Source of the DNA: Terriglobales bacterium
GTDB taxonomy: Bacteria; Acidobacteriota; Terriglobia; Terriglobales; Acidobacteriaceae
Length of the DNA stretch: 41,354 bases
Assembly: GCA_025927855.1 (NCBI GenBank)
Contig: JAICKN010000004.1
Coordinates: 1 to 41,354, forward strand
Direction of reading: 5' to 3'
The notes beneath the pieces are model-generated. The model searched no databases, was not told where the DNA came from, and saw only the letters and a program-made list of their open reading frames with translations. Both the position numbers and the translations under genes were made by a program. This document shows positions 1-9,427 of the stretch, in pieces (the stretch's first letter is position 1; each line of letters opens with the position of its first letter).

Positions 1-1397
1 AGGTTTCCCGATTGTTGATCCGCACCATCTGGGGACATGGTTCTGGGAGTGAAATTTTTACCGCGCATCCTGACTTTCACGTTCTCGCTTTTAATTTCGC
101 ACTGGCTATCTTCGTGAGTCTGCTGTTCAGTCTGGCACCCGCGTTGCAATTCTGGCGGCCCAATGTAATCGAGGCGCTCAAGCAACAGTCCACGACGATT
201 GCAGGCGGCTCATTTCTGCGCCGAGCGGCGGTTGCCGCGCAAATCGGCATCAGCTTGATGCTGCTTGTAGGCGCAGGCCTGTTTGTGCGCACGCTACATA
301 ATCTCAAGAACGCCGATGTTGGATTCGCCACCGACCATTTAGTCAAGTTCACAATTGATCCGAGCCTCGCCGGATACAACAAGAATGACGCACAGATGAT
401 CTATCAGCAGGTCCTGGAAAAACTTCCCACGCTTCCTGGCGTACGCTCTGCCGCAGGAACCACGGATTCCCTACTGTCGGATACCAATTGGGGCAGCAAC
501 ATCACGATTGCCGGATATCGGGCCCTCGATGAGGACAGAAATGTGGAATGGTCACCTGTGAGCGCGGGATTCTTCGCCACGATGAAGATTCCGCTGCTCG
601 CAGGCAGGGGAATTACGAAAGGCGATCAGGCGAATACCGCGAAAATCGCGGTGGTAAATGAAGCCTTCGCACGCCACTTTTTTGGTCAACCGCAGAATGC
701 TCTTGGTCATTATTTATGTAAGGGCGCGGGAAATGTGACGCCGAATATTGAAATCGTAGGCGTGGTAGGGGACTCAAAGCATACCACCATCCAAGAGGCT
801 ACTCTTCGCGCTGTTTTCACGCCGTACTCGCAAGAATTGAGTCTCGATCAAGTCAGCCTCGGCATGACTTTTTACGTCCGCACGTGGCAGGACCCCGAAG
901 CTGCCGAGTCCACAATCCGCGCAGCAATGCAGGCATTCGATGCAAAGCTTGTGCTCAAAGGCCTCGGCACAATGCAGGAGCAGATTGACGGAGACATGAG
1001 CGACCAGCAGGTCATTGCATTTCTGGCCGCGGGTTTCGGTGTGCTGGCCATACTGATGGCTGCCATCGGAATTTACGGCGTGTTGGCCTTCTCCACCGCG
1101 CAACGGACGCGCGAAATCGGCATTCGTATCGCCATGGGCGCAACGCGAGTGGAAATTGTCCGGGTTGTCTTCGTGGAAGTCGCCCGCCTGGCGGCTATTG
1201 GCCTGGCGATTGGGCTTCCACTCTGTTTCCTCCTGGTGCGCACGATACGCAGCCAAGTATTCGGTGTCTCAGTCTACGATCCGCTGACCATGTGTGCGGT
1301 CGTGGGTTTGATTCTGGTTGTTGCGTTTGCCGCAGCTGCGTTGCCCGCGCGGCGCGCGGCGAAGGTGGATCCCATGGTGGCGCTGAGGTACGAGTGA
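1..1397 (+). CDS. MacB/FtsX-type ABC permease (ADOP family), C-terminal part
   Basis: The reading frame is open to the left window edge, so this is the C-terminal part of a longer gene; a TTG at position 12 is not a credible start. The visible protein has a hydrophobic segment followed by an ALKQQ-containing linker, a second membrane segment preceding a MacB-type periplasmic domain, and a C-terminal FtsX-like block of hydrophobic helices with the motif TREIGIRIAMGA. It ends in ARRAAKVDPMVALRYE, which is nearly identical to the end of the next gene, so the two are paralogues. The family exports unknown substrates or works in mechanotransmission with a MacB-type ATPase. It lies 9 bases upstream of the second permease, in an operon with an ATPase and a TolC-like protein. 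The substrate cannot be told from sequence. Confidence 0.9.
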   Translation, partial: VSRLLIRTIWGHGSGSEIFTAHPDFHVLAFNFALAIFVSLLFSLAPALQFWRPNVIEALKQQSTTIAGGSFLRRAAVAAQIGISLMLLVGAGLFVRTLHNLKNADVGFATDHLVKFTIDPSLAGYNKNDAQMIYQQVLEKLPTLPGVRSAAGTTDSLLSDTNWGSNITIAGYRALDEDRNVEWSPVSAGFFATMKIPLLAGRGITKGDQANTAKIAVVNEAFARHFFGQPQNALGHYLCKGAGNVTPNIEIVGVVGDSKHTTIQEATLRAVFTPYSQELSLDQVSLGMTFYVRTWQDPEAAESTIRAAMQAFDAKLVLKGLGTMQEQIDGDMSDQQVIAFLAAGFGVLAILMAAIGIYGVLAFSTAQRTREIGIRIAMGATRVEIVRVVFVEVARLAAIGLAIGLPLCFLLVRTIRSQVFGVSVYDPLTMCAVVGLILVVAFAAAALPARRAAKVDPMVALRYE

Positions 1398-1406
1398 GAT
1401 TCACTA

Positions 1407-3902
1407 ATGACCAGACTGGCTCAACATCTTCGTTATGCGCTGCGGCAGATAAAAAAGTCACTGGCGTTTTCCGCGTTGGTAATCGGGACGCTTGCGCTTG
1501 GCTTGGGAGCGACCGCTGCCATGTTCACGATTGTGGATCGCGTCATGCTGCGCCCACTGCCCTACGAAAAGGCAGATCAGTTGGTGACAATCCATGAAAC
1601 TGGACGCAGGGGCCAGCTCAATGGTTCTCCTTTCCTCGACATTCAACAGTGGATAGAACGCAGCCACACGCTTGATGAAATTGCGTTTTACAGCCCAGAC
1701 AATCACGGCGCTTTTCTTAATGGCAAGACTGCTTCCATCCAAGTGGCCGCGCCAGGTATAAGCGCGAATCTGTTTCCTACGTTGGGTGTGCAGCCGGTCA
1801 TGGGCCGGGATTTCAGCACATCAGCCAATCGCATGGGCGTTCTGCCAGACGATAAAAATTCCATCATTCTGAGCGATGTCGTTTGGAGAAATATCTATGG
1901 CGGCGACCGCAACATTCTCGGCAGGACCATTTCGCTTAACGGCGAGCCATACGTCGTTATCGGCGTAATGCCCCGTGGATTTACCTTTCCGTTCGGCGGC
2001 GCGAAACCGGTTGTTTGGCGCGCGGCTGTGCTGGGAAAAAACGATGCCGTCCGAAAAAAGCATGTCAGCCCGTGGTACGCGGCAATTGGACGGCTGAAAG
2101 CAAACGCGACCGTCGCATCTGCCCAGACGGAATTGCAAGGCATCCAGAGCGAGGTTGCCAAGCTATATACCGACCCTTACGAGCGCGAGGACGTCTCCAC
2201 AATACAGGTACAAAGCTATGCGGATTCATTACTGGGAACGGACCTGAAGAAGCTGCTCGCAATCCTCCTTGGTGCAGCGGCCCTGTTATGGCTCATCGCA
2301 TGTGTGAATGTCACAAACCTCTTGCTGGCCCGTTCTACCAACCGGGAGCGTGAGGTCGCGCTTTGCGCAGCGCTGGGGGCAGGCCGGGGGCGATTGGCAC
2401 TGCAATTTTTTACTGAAGGACTGGTCCTGAGCGCCATTGCGGCATTCTTTGGGCTTGCTATTGCCAGGATTACAGTCACTTTCTTCAGTCATGCGCTCGT
2501 CACGAGATTCAACATTCATACCGATCTCACACCTAATCTTTCTGTAGTGCTCGCGCTGAGTGGACTGACGCTGCTGACTGCGGTGATTTCGTCCTTGCTG
2601 CCGGCAACAGCAGCCGCAAGAGCGTCCATTCAACCACTCTTAAACCAGCAGAGCAGCCAGGCAGGAACCGCGAAGAGTAAACATCGCACCCGCTCCTTAC
2701 TCGTGGTGACGGAGATCGCATTGTCGCTGACGCTGCTGGTGGGCTGCAGCCTGCTACTACGAACGATCTACCAGCTGAGGCATGTGCCGCTGGGATTCCG
2801 AACGGATCATGTCATCGTAGCCAATATGACCGTCCCTTCATACAAGTTCACTGGCAGAGATATTCAAACCGAACTTTATCAGCCGCTTCTTGAACGCGTA
2901 CAGCACTTACCGGGAGTTAAGAGTGCCGCGTTGATGACGGAAGTCCCCCTCGGTAAGACATTTTCGATGGTTTTCACTCTCATGCCGCAAGGAAATACCG
3001 CTGCCGCCGTTCGGCAAAGAAATCTCAGCGCTCAATTCCGCGCCGTGACACCTGAAATGCAGCAAGTTTTTCGTTTCCGCATGAGGGCAGGCCGGTTTTT
3101 CAATGAGCACGACACTGCCGCATCGCAGGCGGTGGTCGTTGTGAATAGCGCTTTCGTGAAAGCATTCTTGGGAGACGATGAGGATCCGGCCAAGATTCTG
3201 GGGCACCAGATGCTCAGTTATGCGAAGGACCGACCTGCAATTGTGATAGGCGTTCTGGACGATCAGCATCAGGTATCCGTTGCGGAACAGTCGCAACCGG
3301 AAATTGAAATCTGTATTCCGCAGCTCACGCCAACCAGCTCTTTGTACCAGAGTGCGGAAGGCATAAAGATGGATATTGCGGTGCGAGCCCAGCGAAATCC
3401 TGCCACCCTCATTCTCGAATTGCGCCGAGTAATGCAGGAAGTGAGCCCAGAGCTCGCGGCTGGAAACTTCAGCACGATGGACCAGATCGTCGAAGACTCT
3501 TACGGAAGCCAGCAGTTCGCCGCGCGAATTCTCGAAGTATTTGCCGGTTGCGCGTTGCTGTTATGCATTGCAGGAATTTACGGATTGTTGTCCTACCTAG
3601 TCGCGCAGAGAACAAAAGAACTGGGCGTGCGAATCGCTTTAGGCGCCGAACGCAAAAACATCATGTGGCTGGTATTTCGTCAGGCCGCTTGGATGTTACT
3701 CGCGGGTCTGGGCATTGGATTGACGTTGGCGTATTTTTCCTCAGTTTTGTTGCGCGGTTTTCTGTTCGGCGTCCAGCCTCAGGATCCCTGGATTATGGCA
3801 AGCGTGAGCATTTTGCTGATCGTATCTGGTTTGGCGGCTTGCGCGTTGCCCGCTCGCCGCGCGGCGAAGGTGGACCCGATGGTGGCGTTGCGGTACGAGT
3901 GA
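1407..3902 (+). CDS. MacB/FtsX-type ABC permease (ADOP family), full length
   Basis: This 831-residue inner-membrane permease has duplicated MacB architecture. An N-terminal basic segment is followed by a membrane helix (about residues 18-42) and a MacB periplasmic core domain. A first FtsX block (about 280-410) contains NREREVALCAALGAGRG. A further helix (about 430-450), a second periplasmic domain and a C-terminal FtsX block (about 710-825) with TKELGVRIALGAERK follow. This length, about twice that of a simple MacB permease, is typical of permeases described as abundant in Acidobacteria. The ATG start lies 9 bases after the previous stop, which suggests translational coupling. The ATPase gene follows after 56 bases. 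Such permeases usually lack their own ATPase domain, so the neighbouring ATPase is the likely partner. The exported substrate is unknown. Confidence 0.92.
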   Translation: MTRLAQHLRYALRQIKKSLAFSALVIGTLALGLGATAAMFTIVDRVMLRPLPYEKADQLVTIHETGRRGQLNGSPFLDIQQWIERSHTLDEIAFYSPDNHGAFLNGKTASIQVAAPGISANLFPTLGVQPVMGRDFSTSANRMGVLPDDKNSIILSDVVWRNIYGGDRNILGRTISLNGEPYVVIGVMPRGFTFPFGGAKPVVWRAAVLGKNDAVRKKHVSPWYAAIGRLKANATVASAQTELQGIQSEVAKLYTDPYEREDVSTIQVQSYADSLLGTDLKKLLAILLGAAALLWLIACVNVTNLLLARSTNREREVALCAALGAGRGRLALQFFTEGLVLSAIAAFFGLAIARITVTFFSHALVTRFNIHTDLTPNLSVVLALSGLTLLTAVISSLLPATAAARASIQPLLNQQSSQAGTAKSKHRTRSLLVVTEIALSLTLLVGCSLLLRTIYQLRHVPLGFRTDHVIVANMTVPSYKFTGRDIQTELYQPLLERVQHLPGVKSAALMTEVPLGKTFSMVFTLMPQGNTAAAVRQRNLSAQFRAVTPEMQQVFRFRMRAGRFFNEHDTAASQAVVVVNSAFVKAFLGDDEDPAKILGHQMLSYAKDRPAIVIGVLDDQHQVSVAEQSQPEIEICIPQLTPTSSLYQSAEGIKMDIAVRAQRNPATLILELRRVMQEVSPELAAGNFSTMDQIVEDSYGSQQFAARILEVFAGCALLLCIAGIYGLLSYLVAQRTKELGVRIALGAERKNIMWLVFRQAAWMLLAGLGIGLTLAYFSSVLLRGFLFGVQPQDPWIMASVSILLIVSGLAACALPARRAAKVDPMVALRYE

Positions 3903-3958
3903 GGAACAAATGGAAATAAATGGGCTTTGAAAACGACCTGTTTAAGAATTGAGGACCA

Positions 3959-4669
3959 ATGATTCAACTTAAAAACATCGAACGTAGCTACAAAACCGCG
4001 GCGGGACAATCATGGGTCCTGCGCCGCATCAACCTCGAAATTGAGCAAGGCGAATTCATCACCATCATGGGACCGTCCGGCGCAGGCAAGTCTTCCCTGT
4101 TGAATGTGCTCGCACTGCTCGACGACGCATGGCAGGGCGAGTACTGGTTCCGCGAAGAAGCGGCGCACCAGATGAAGCGCAAACAACGCGGCGAATTGGC
4201 CAAGAAGAACATCGGCGTCGTATTCCAGAGCTACCACTTGCTGGACGATCTTACCGTGCGCGAGAACATTGATCTTCCGCTCTCATATAAAGACATTCCC
4301 AATAAACAGCGCCAAGGGATGGTCGCCGATGCGCTCGACCGTTTTCAGATGGTCGCAAAAAAAGATTTGTTTCCCAGTCAGCTCTCCGGCGGGCAGCAGC
4401 AGCTTGTGGGTATTGCCCGCGCGGTGATCCACAAACCTTCGCTCCTATTGGCGGACGAACCAACCGGCAATCTTCATTCTTCACAAGCAAAGGAAATCAT
4501 GGAACTTTTTCTTGAATTAAATAAGCAAGGCACGACCATCGTCCAGGTAACGCATTCGGAGGCGAACGCCGCCTACGGGTCGCGCACGATCCAACTGCGC
4601 GATGGTTGGATGGTCAGCGACACAGCCCACCCGGAATTCGTCTCCGGCGCAGCGGTGGTGAACCAATGA
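3959..4669 (+). CDS. ABC transporter ATP-binding protein (MacB/LolD type)
   Basis: This cytoplasmic ATPase of 236 residues has all the expected motifs: Walker A GPSGAGKS (38-45), Q-loop Gln near 90, signature LSGGQ (142-146), Walker B LLLADE (162-167) and an H-loop His near 199. It belongs to the MacB/LolD/FtsE-like group by length and by the QQQ run after the signature. The usual Arg after that run is Leu here (QQQLVGIARA). A GAGG ribosome-binding site sits just before the ATG. It most likely powers the two upstream permeases. Its stop overlaps the start of the TolC-like gene by ATGA, so the four genes form one export operon. Confidence 0.93.
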   Translation: MIQLKNIERSYKTAAGQSWVLRRINLEIEQGEFITIMGPSGAGKSSLLNVLALLDDAWQGEYWFREEAAHQMKRKQRGELAKKNIGVVFQSYHLLDDLTVRENIDLPLSYKDIPNKQRQGMVADALDRFQMVAKKDLFPSQLSGGQQQLVGIARAVIHKPSLLLADEPTGNLHSSQAKEIMELFLELNKQGTTIVQVTHSEANAAYGSRTIQLRDGWMVSDTAHPEFVSGAAVVNQ

Positions 4670-6567
4670 AACGTGCGCCCTTCGCGAAATTCCGTGCATT
4701 GCGCGCGGCAATTTGTTTTTTCGCAATCTCATCAAGTTGCGCTTTCGCGCAGACGTTTACTCCCGCGCGGCTGGAGATGCCAAAGTCTCACAATCCGCTT
4801 AATGCTTACATGCCCGATCAGGTTCCGGAACCTGCGCTCAAGAATTCCCCGCGCCTGGACCAGCTCATTCATGATGGCAAACTTTACCTGTCCCTGAAAG
4901 ACGCGATTGATCTGGCGCTGGAAAACAATCTGGATATCGCCATTGCGCGATATAACCTCCCTATTGCAAATACCGATCTTTTTCGCACGAAGGCGGGAGG
5001 CTCGTTTTTAGGAGTCAATACCGGAGTAGTGCAAGGAACTCCCGGCGGCGGTATAGGGGGGTTGGGTTCAGGAGCTCCCGGTTCCGGGGCGGGCGGAACG
5101 ACAGGAGGCGCTGGCGGTGCGGGCGCGGGCGCGAACGGATTGGTCCAATCCACGCTGGGAACGGGAACTGTGATCCGCTCCTACGATCCGACAATCTCAG
5201 CCAATGTAGGCGATGAACACCAGACAAGTCCGGTGGCAAACCTGCAAAGTTTCGGGGTGCCTTCGTTGCAGGCAAACACGGGGAATTTCGACATTTTCTA
5301 TAACCAGGCGTTTCCTACGGGCACGTCCGTTGGATTTCAATTTCAAAACAACAGGCAGACAACGAACAGCCCGTTCTTCACATTGTCGCCCGCGATTAAC
5401 TCTACGTACCGCTTTACCTTTTCCCAGGAATTGCTTGCCGGATTTGGGTTTGGCCCAAACTTACGGTTTGTTAGAATTGCCAAAAATAATAAGCGAATCT
5501 CCGATATCGCATTTAAAGACCAGGTGATTGCAACTGTCACACAAATTGAAAACATTTATTGGGACCTGGTGAACGCCTACGAACAGGCGCAGGTGAATGA
5601 GCAATCCTTGGCATTCGCGCAGCAAACCTTCGAAAACGATAAAAAGCAGCTTGAGCTGCAGAGCATTCCCGAGCTCGACGTGATGCGCGCCGAAGCCGAC
5701 GTTTCCAAGAGCGATCAGGACCTGACCGTCGCGCGCACCAATCTTGAGCTTCAGGAATCGCTCATGAAAAATGCGCTCACCCGCACCCTGGATGATCCTG
5801 TGATTGAAACTATTCCGGTAGTTCCCACCGATCACACGGATGTGCTCGAGTCCGGGCCGTCCTCTCCCATTGAAGATCTCATTGGGCAGGCGCTTCATGA
5901 CAGGGCCGAATTAGCGGAGACCGATATTGACTTAATCAACCGGCAAATCAGCCGTAAAGCGGCGCGCAATGCGCTGTTGCCTTCGCTTTCGCTGGTGGCA
6001 TTTTATGGCGGTTCCGGGTTGGCCGGGCCGCTCAATCCTATTTATAGTCTCGGCACAAATACATCGAATGTTCCCGTTGACTATTCCGGAGCTATCGGCG
6101 ACGCATTTAACAATTCCTCGCCCGATTATTTTGTCGGCTTCAACCTGAACGTCCCTCTGCGTAACCGGGTTGCCAAAGCGGACCAATACCGCTCCGAGCT
6201 GGAATACAGACAGGCGGAGCTGCGCCAGGAGCAATTGAAAAAGCAGATCCGCATTGAAGTGCGCAATGCGCAATATGCTCTGGAGCAGAGCCGCGCCCGC
6301 GTACAGGCTGCGCAAAAAGCCCGCGATCTGGCGGAAAAGACGTTTGAGATAACAAAGAAGGAGCAAACTTTGGGTTCCGGCTCGAACTTCCAGACCATGA
6401 CGGCGCAGCACGATCTAGCGGTGGCGCAATTGGATTTGGTCACCGCCATGACCACCTACGAAAAAGCCCGAGTCGAATTGGACCGCGCGACAGGTATGAC
6501 TTTGGAACACAATGGAATTAAGATTCAAGATGCGGTCAATGGTACGATTAGTTCCCCGCATCCCTAG
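4666..6567 (+). CDS. TolC-family outer-membrane efflux protein
   Basis: The start was placed at the ATG that overlaps the ATPase stop (ATGA); this gives a clean signal peptide ending near CAFAQ, about residue 29, in a protein of 633 residues. Two outer-membrane-efflux-protein repeats with long alpha-helical, Gln/Ala/Glu-rich coiled-coil stretches are visible, for example around IENIYWDLVNAYEQAQ and again near the C-terminus at KARDLAEKTFEITKKEQ. The family forms a trimeric outer-membrane channel with a periplasmic tunnel. A Gly/Ala-rich low-complexity insert occupies about residues 122-160. The gene presumably completes the export path for the MacB-like pump, and the response regulator starts 5 bases downstream. 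No adaptor protein gene is visible in the window. Confidence 0.9.
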   Translation: MKRAPFAKFRALRAAICFFAISSSCAFAQTFTPARLEMPKSHNPLNAYMPDQVPEPALKNSPRLDQLIHDGKLYLSLKDAIDLALENNLDIAIARYNLPIANTDLFRTKAGGSFLGVNTGVVQGTPGGGIGGLGSGAPGSGAGGTTGGAGGAGAGANGLVQSTLGTGTVIRSYDPTISANVGDEHQTSPVANLQSFGVPSLQANTGNFDIFYNQAFPTGTSVGFQFQNNRQTTNSPFFTLSPAINSTYRFTFSQELLAGFGFGPNLRFVRIAKNNKRISDIAFKDQVIATVTQIENIYWDLVNAYEQAQVNEQSLAFAQQTFENDKKQLELQSIPELDVMRAEADVSKSDQDLTVARTNLELQESLMKNALTRTLDDPVIETIPVVPTDHTDVLESGPSSPIEDLIGQALHDRAELAETDIDLINRQISRKAARNALLPSLSLVAFYGGSGLAGPLNPIYSLGTNTSNVPVDYSGAIGDAFNNSSPDYFVGFNLNVPLRNRVAKADQYRSELEYRQAELRQEQLKKQIRIEVRNAQYALEQSRARVQAAQKARDLAEKTFEITKKEQTLGSGSNFQTMTAQHDLAVAQLDLVTAMTTYEKARVELDRATGMTLEHNGIKIQDAVNGTISSPHP

Positions 6568-6572
6568 TATTC

Positions 6573-7985
6573 ATGCCCAAATTGTCCAAAGCGTCCGCTG
6601 TTGAAATGCCCGGTGCAGGCGCGTCCGGCGTTGCCAAAGCAAGAATTCTGGCAGCGGACGACCAGCCGCATATTCTCCAAGCACTGGAACTGCTGCTGCG
6701 TTCCAATGGATACGAGATTGAGGCGGTCAAATCTCCTGCATTGGCGCGCGAGGCAATTTTTTCCGGCTCTTATGACGTTCTTCTGATTGACCTGAATTAC
6801 ACGCGGGACACAACTTCCGGGCAAGAAGGCCTGGCATTGCTTTCTGACATTATGGCCTTCGATAGCACTCTGCCAGTCATCGTAATGACAGCCTGGGGAA
6901 ATGTTGCGCTGGCAGTCGAGGCCATGCGGCGCGGCGCGCGCGATTTTATTCAGAAGCCCTGGGAAAATGACCGCCTGCTCGCGATTTTGCGGACGCAAAT
7001 TGAGCTTCGCCGCGTTCAGCAACAAGCCGAGCGGCTGGCCGCAGAAAATGAATTGTTGCGCTCGGCGGGGCGCCCGGAATTCATTGCAACTGCGCCGGCC
7101 ATGCAACATGTGTTGGAAATAATCAGGCGCATCGGGCCTTCGGACGCGAACGTGTTAATCACGGGAGAACACGGCACTGGAAAAGAGGTCGTCGCCAAAA
7201 CGCTGCACGCGCTTTCCGGAAGAGCTTCTCTGCCTCTGATTGCGGTGAATACAGGCGCGGTACCGGAAGGAATTTTTGAAAGCGAGATGTTTGGTCACAT
7301 TAAGGGCGCATTCACCGACGCGCGCAGCGACCGCATCGGCCGCTTTGAACTGGCCGACAAGGGAACGATTTTTCTGGATGAAATCGGAAATCTGCTTTCC
7401 CGGCAGCAAGCCAAGCTGCTGCGCGTGCTGGAAACCGGCGAGATCGAAAGGGTGGGATCATCACGCTCCCGGCGGGTGGATATCCGCATCATCTCGGCCA
7501 CTAATGCGGATTTGGGCCTGGCCTGCTCCGCTGGTGAATTCCGCGAAGACCTGTTGTTCCGCCTAAACACGATTGAAATTCATCTGCCGCCGTTGCGCGA
7601 GCGCCAGGAGGATATTCCGGCGCTGGCGTTGCATTTTCTCTCGCGCTTTACCGCCCAATACCGGCGGAACATTGAGGGGTTTCATCCGGCGGCGTTGCAG
7701 CTTTTGCGTCAATACGCATGGCCGGGAAATGTCCGCGAGCTGGAGCATACGCTGGAACGCGCGGTGTTGATGTGCCGGAGCGGGGAAATTCAGTCGGGCG
7801 ATCTCGGACTAAATTTACAAAAGCCTGCCGGCCAAAATCTTGACGAACTCAGCCTGGAGCAGGTGGAAAGCATTCTGGTTCGCAAGGCATTGCAGCGCTT
7901 CCAGGGCAACGTTAGCCAGGCCGCTGAGGCTCTGGGTTTAAGCCGCGGGGCGCTCTACCGCCGCATGGAAAAGTATGGGCTTTAA
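6573..7985 (+). CDS. Sigma-54-dependent response regulator (NtrC family)
   Basis: The 470-residue protein has three domains. The receiver (about 23-140) has acidic residues D29 and D30, phospho-acceptor D73, T106 and K128. The AAA+ domain (about 170-400) has Walker A GEHGTGKE (198-205), a Walker B ending FLDE (near 270) and the WPGNVREL motif. The C-terminal Fis-type helix-turn-helix (about 432-470) includes GNVSQAAEALGLSRGALYRR. The sigma-54-contact loop reads GAFTDA (245-250) instead of the canonical GAFTGA. It should activate sigma-54 promoters when phosphorylated by the kinase encoded next, with which it overlaps by 11 bases. Its position right behind the export genes suggests it regulates them, but no -24/-12 promoter was identified in the window. 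Confidence 0.94.
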   Translation: MPKLSKASAVEMPGAGASGVAKARILAADDQPHILQALELLLRSNGYEIEAVKSPALAREAIFSGSYDVLLIDLNYTRDTTSGQEGLALLSDIMAFDSTLPVIVMTAWGNVALAVEAMRRGARDFIQKPWENDRLLAILRTQIELRRVQQQAERLAAENELLRSAGRPEFIATAPAMQHVLEIIRRIGPSDANVLITGEHGTGKEVVAKTLHALSGRASLPLIAVNTGAVPEGIFESEMFGHIKGAFTDARSDRIGRFELADKGTIFLDEIGNLLSRQQAKLLRVLETGEIERVGSSRSRRVDIRIISATNADLGLACSAGEFREDLLFRLNTIEIHLPPLRERQEDIPALALHFLSRFTAQYRRNIEGFHPAALQLLRQYAWPGNVRELEHTLERAVLMCRSGEIQSGDLGLNLQKPAGQNLDELSLEQVESILVRKALQRFQGNVSQAAEALGLSRGALYRRMEKYGL

Positions 7986-9426
7986 TGCGGGCGCGAGTCA
8001 TAATGCCGCCATGCTTGGTCCGCGCCGCAAACGGTATCGCATCATCTACGAACGGCGCGTGTGGCTTTTTTCCTTGGTTCTCATCCTTCCCGGACTCATA
8101 ACGCTCGGAGCACTGCTCTGGATACAGGATTGGGCTGCCGCTTCCAAACTGACCATTCTTATATTTGCGGCGATTGTCTATTGGATACTCATGGCGTTAT
8201 TGCACGAGCATATTACCCGCCCGCTGCAAACGCTCACCAATGTCATTGCCGCCCTCCGCGAGGATGACTATTCATTCCGCCTGCGAGGCGTTTCGACTAA
8301 CGACGCTTTTGGCGGGCTTTCGGCAGAGGTGAATGAACTCGCGGACATTCTCTCCTCTCAGCGCTCACGCGCAATGGATGCCGTCGCGCTGCTTCGGCGC
8401 GTCGTTGAAGAAATTGAAGCCCCGTTGTTTGCGTTTGATCCGCAGCATGTACTAGTACTCGTGAATCCTGCGGGAGAAAAGCTGCTACAAAAACCTGCTC
8501 AGGCATTGTTGGGCGCGACCGCCGAACATATTGGCATTTCGCATTTCCTCTCCGCAGAAAATGAGAGTGTAATCGTGCTCTCGTCCGATGGCCCTTCGCC
8601 GCAGTGGCTGCTGCGCAAGAGTTCCTTCCGTCAGAACGGTGTGCCCCACGTTCTGGTTGTCTTGTCGGACGTGAGCCGCGCCTTGCGCGAGCAGGAACGC
8701 ACCGCGTGGCAACGTCTGGTCCGCGTACTCGGCCACGAGTTAAACAACTCCCTGGCCCCGATTAAATCCATCGCTGGGACCCTAAATGCCCGTCTGGCGG
8801 AAGCAACGTTGAATGACCAGCAGCGCCGGGATTTTACGCAGGGGCTGGAAATTATCGAATCCCGCGCCGGGTCGTTGAACCGGTTTGTTGAAGCTTACCG
8901 CCAATTGGCGCAGATACCCCGGCCGAATTTGCGGGAAACAGGTCTCGGTCCACTCGTGAAACGAGCCGCCGGACTGGAAACAAGGGTGGCTGTTACCGTA
9001 GTTCCCGGGCCTGACATTATTCTCATGGTTGATCCCGATCAAATCGAGCAGATGCTCATCAACCTGGTCCGCAACGCTGCTGAAGCGTCGCTGGAAGCCG
9101 CGGATGAAAAACTTTCCGCCTCAAACGGAAATGCAAAAGCCATAGATCCCGCGGATTCGGCACAGGTGCGCCTGCGTTGGGAAGTCAGCGATTCCCGTGC
9201 TGTAATCCTGATTGAAGATAACGGCCCGGGGCTGGCAAACCCGGCGAACGCGTTTGTTCCCTTCTACACGACAAAAGCCGGGGGAAGCGGGATTGGGCTG
9301 GCTCTTTCAAGGCAAATCGCCGAAGCGCACGGCGGCTCGGTAGAGCTGACGAATCGTGAAAAAAGACAGGGCTGCCGGGTCACCGTTATGCTGCCACTCG
9401 ATTCCGGCAGCGCCCGATTTTCCTAG
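7975..9426 (+). CDS. Membrane sensor histidine kinase (NtrY-like)
   Basis: This 483-residue kinase has two membrane helices near the N-terminus (about 30-50 and 58-76), separated by only a few residues so that almost no periplasmic sensor is present. A HAMP-like region (about 80-130) and a PAS-like domain (about 140-235) follow. The DHp domain carries the phospho-acceptor H254 in GHELNNSLAPIKS. The ATPase domain has an N-box near N367, G1 DNGPG (415-419) and G2 GSGIGLAL (437-444). The start ATG at 7975 lies inside the end of the regulator gene; an ATG at 8011 is an alternative. The kinase very likely phosphorylates that regulator. The short loop suggests it senses a membrane or cytoplasmic signal, perhaps through the PAS domain. 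Confidence 0.93.
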   Translation: MGFNAGASHNAAMLGPRRKRYRIIYERRVWLFSLVLILPGLITLGALLWIQDWAAASKLTILIFAAIVYWILMALLHEHITRPLQTLTNVIAALREDDYSFRLRGVSTNDAFGGLSAEVNELADILSSQRSRAMDAVALLRRVVEEIEAPLFAFDPQHVLVLVNPAGEKLLQKPAQALLGATAEHIGISHFLSAENESVIVLSSDGPSPQWLLRKSSFRQNGVPHVLVVLSDVSRALREQERTAWQRLVRVLGHELNNSLAPIKSIAGTLNARLAEATLNDQQRRDFTQGLEIIESRAGSLNRFVEAYRQLAQIPRPNLRETGLGPLVKRAAGLETRVAVTVVPGPDIILMVDPDQIEQMLINLVRNAAEASLEAADEKLSASNGNAKAIDPADSAQVRLRWEVSDSRAVILIEDNGPGLANPANAFVPFYTTKAGGSGIGLALSRQIAEAHGGSVELTNREKRQGCRVTVMLPLDSGSARFS

Positions 9427-9427
9427 C

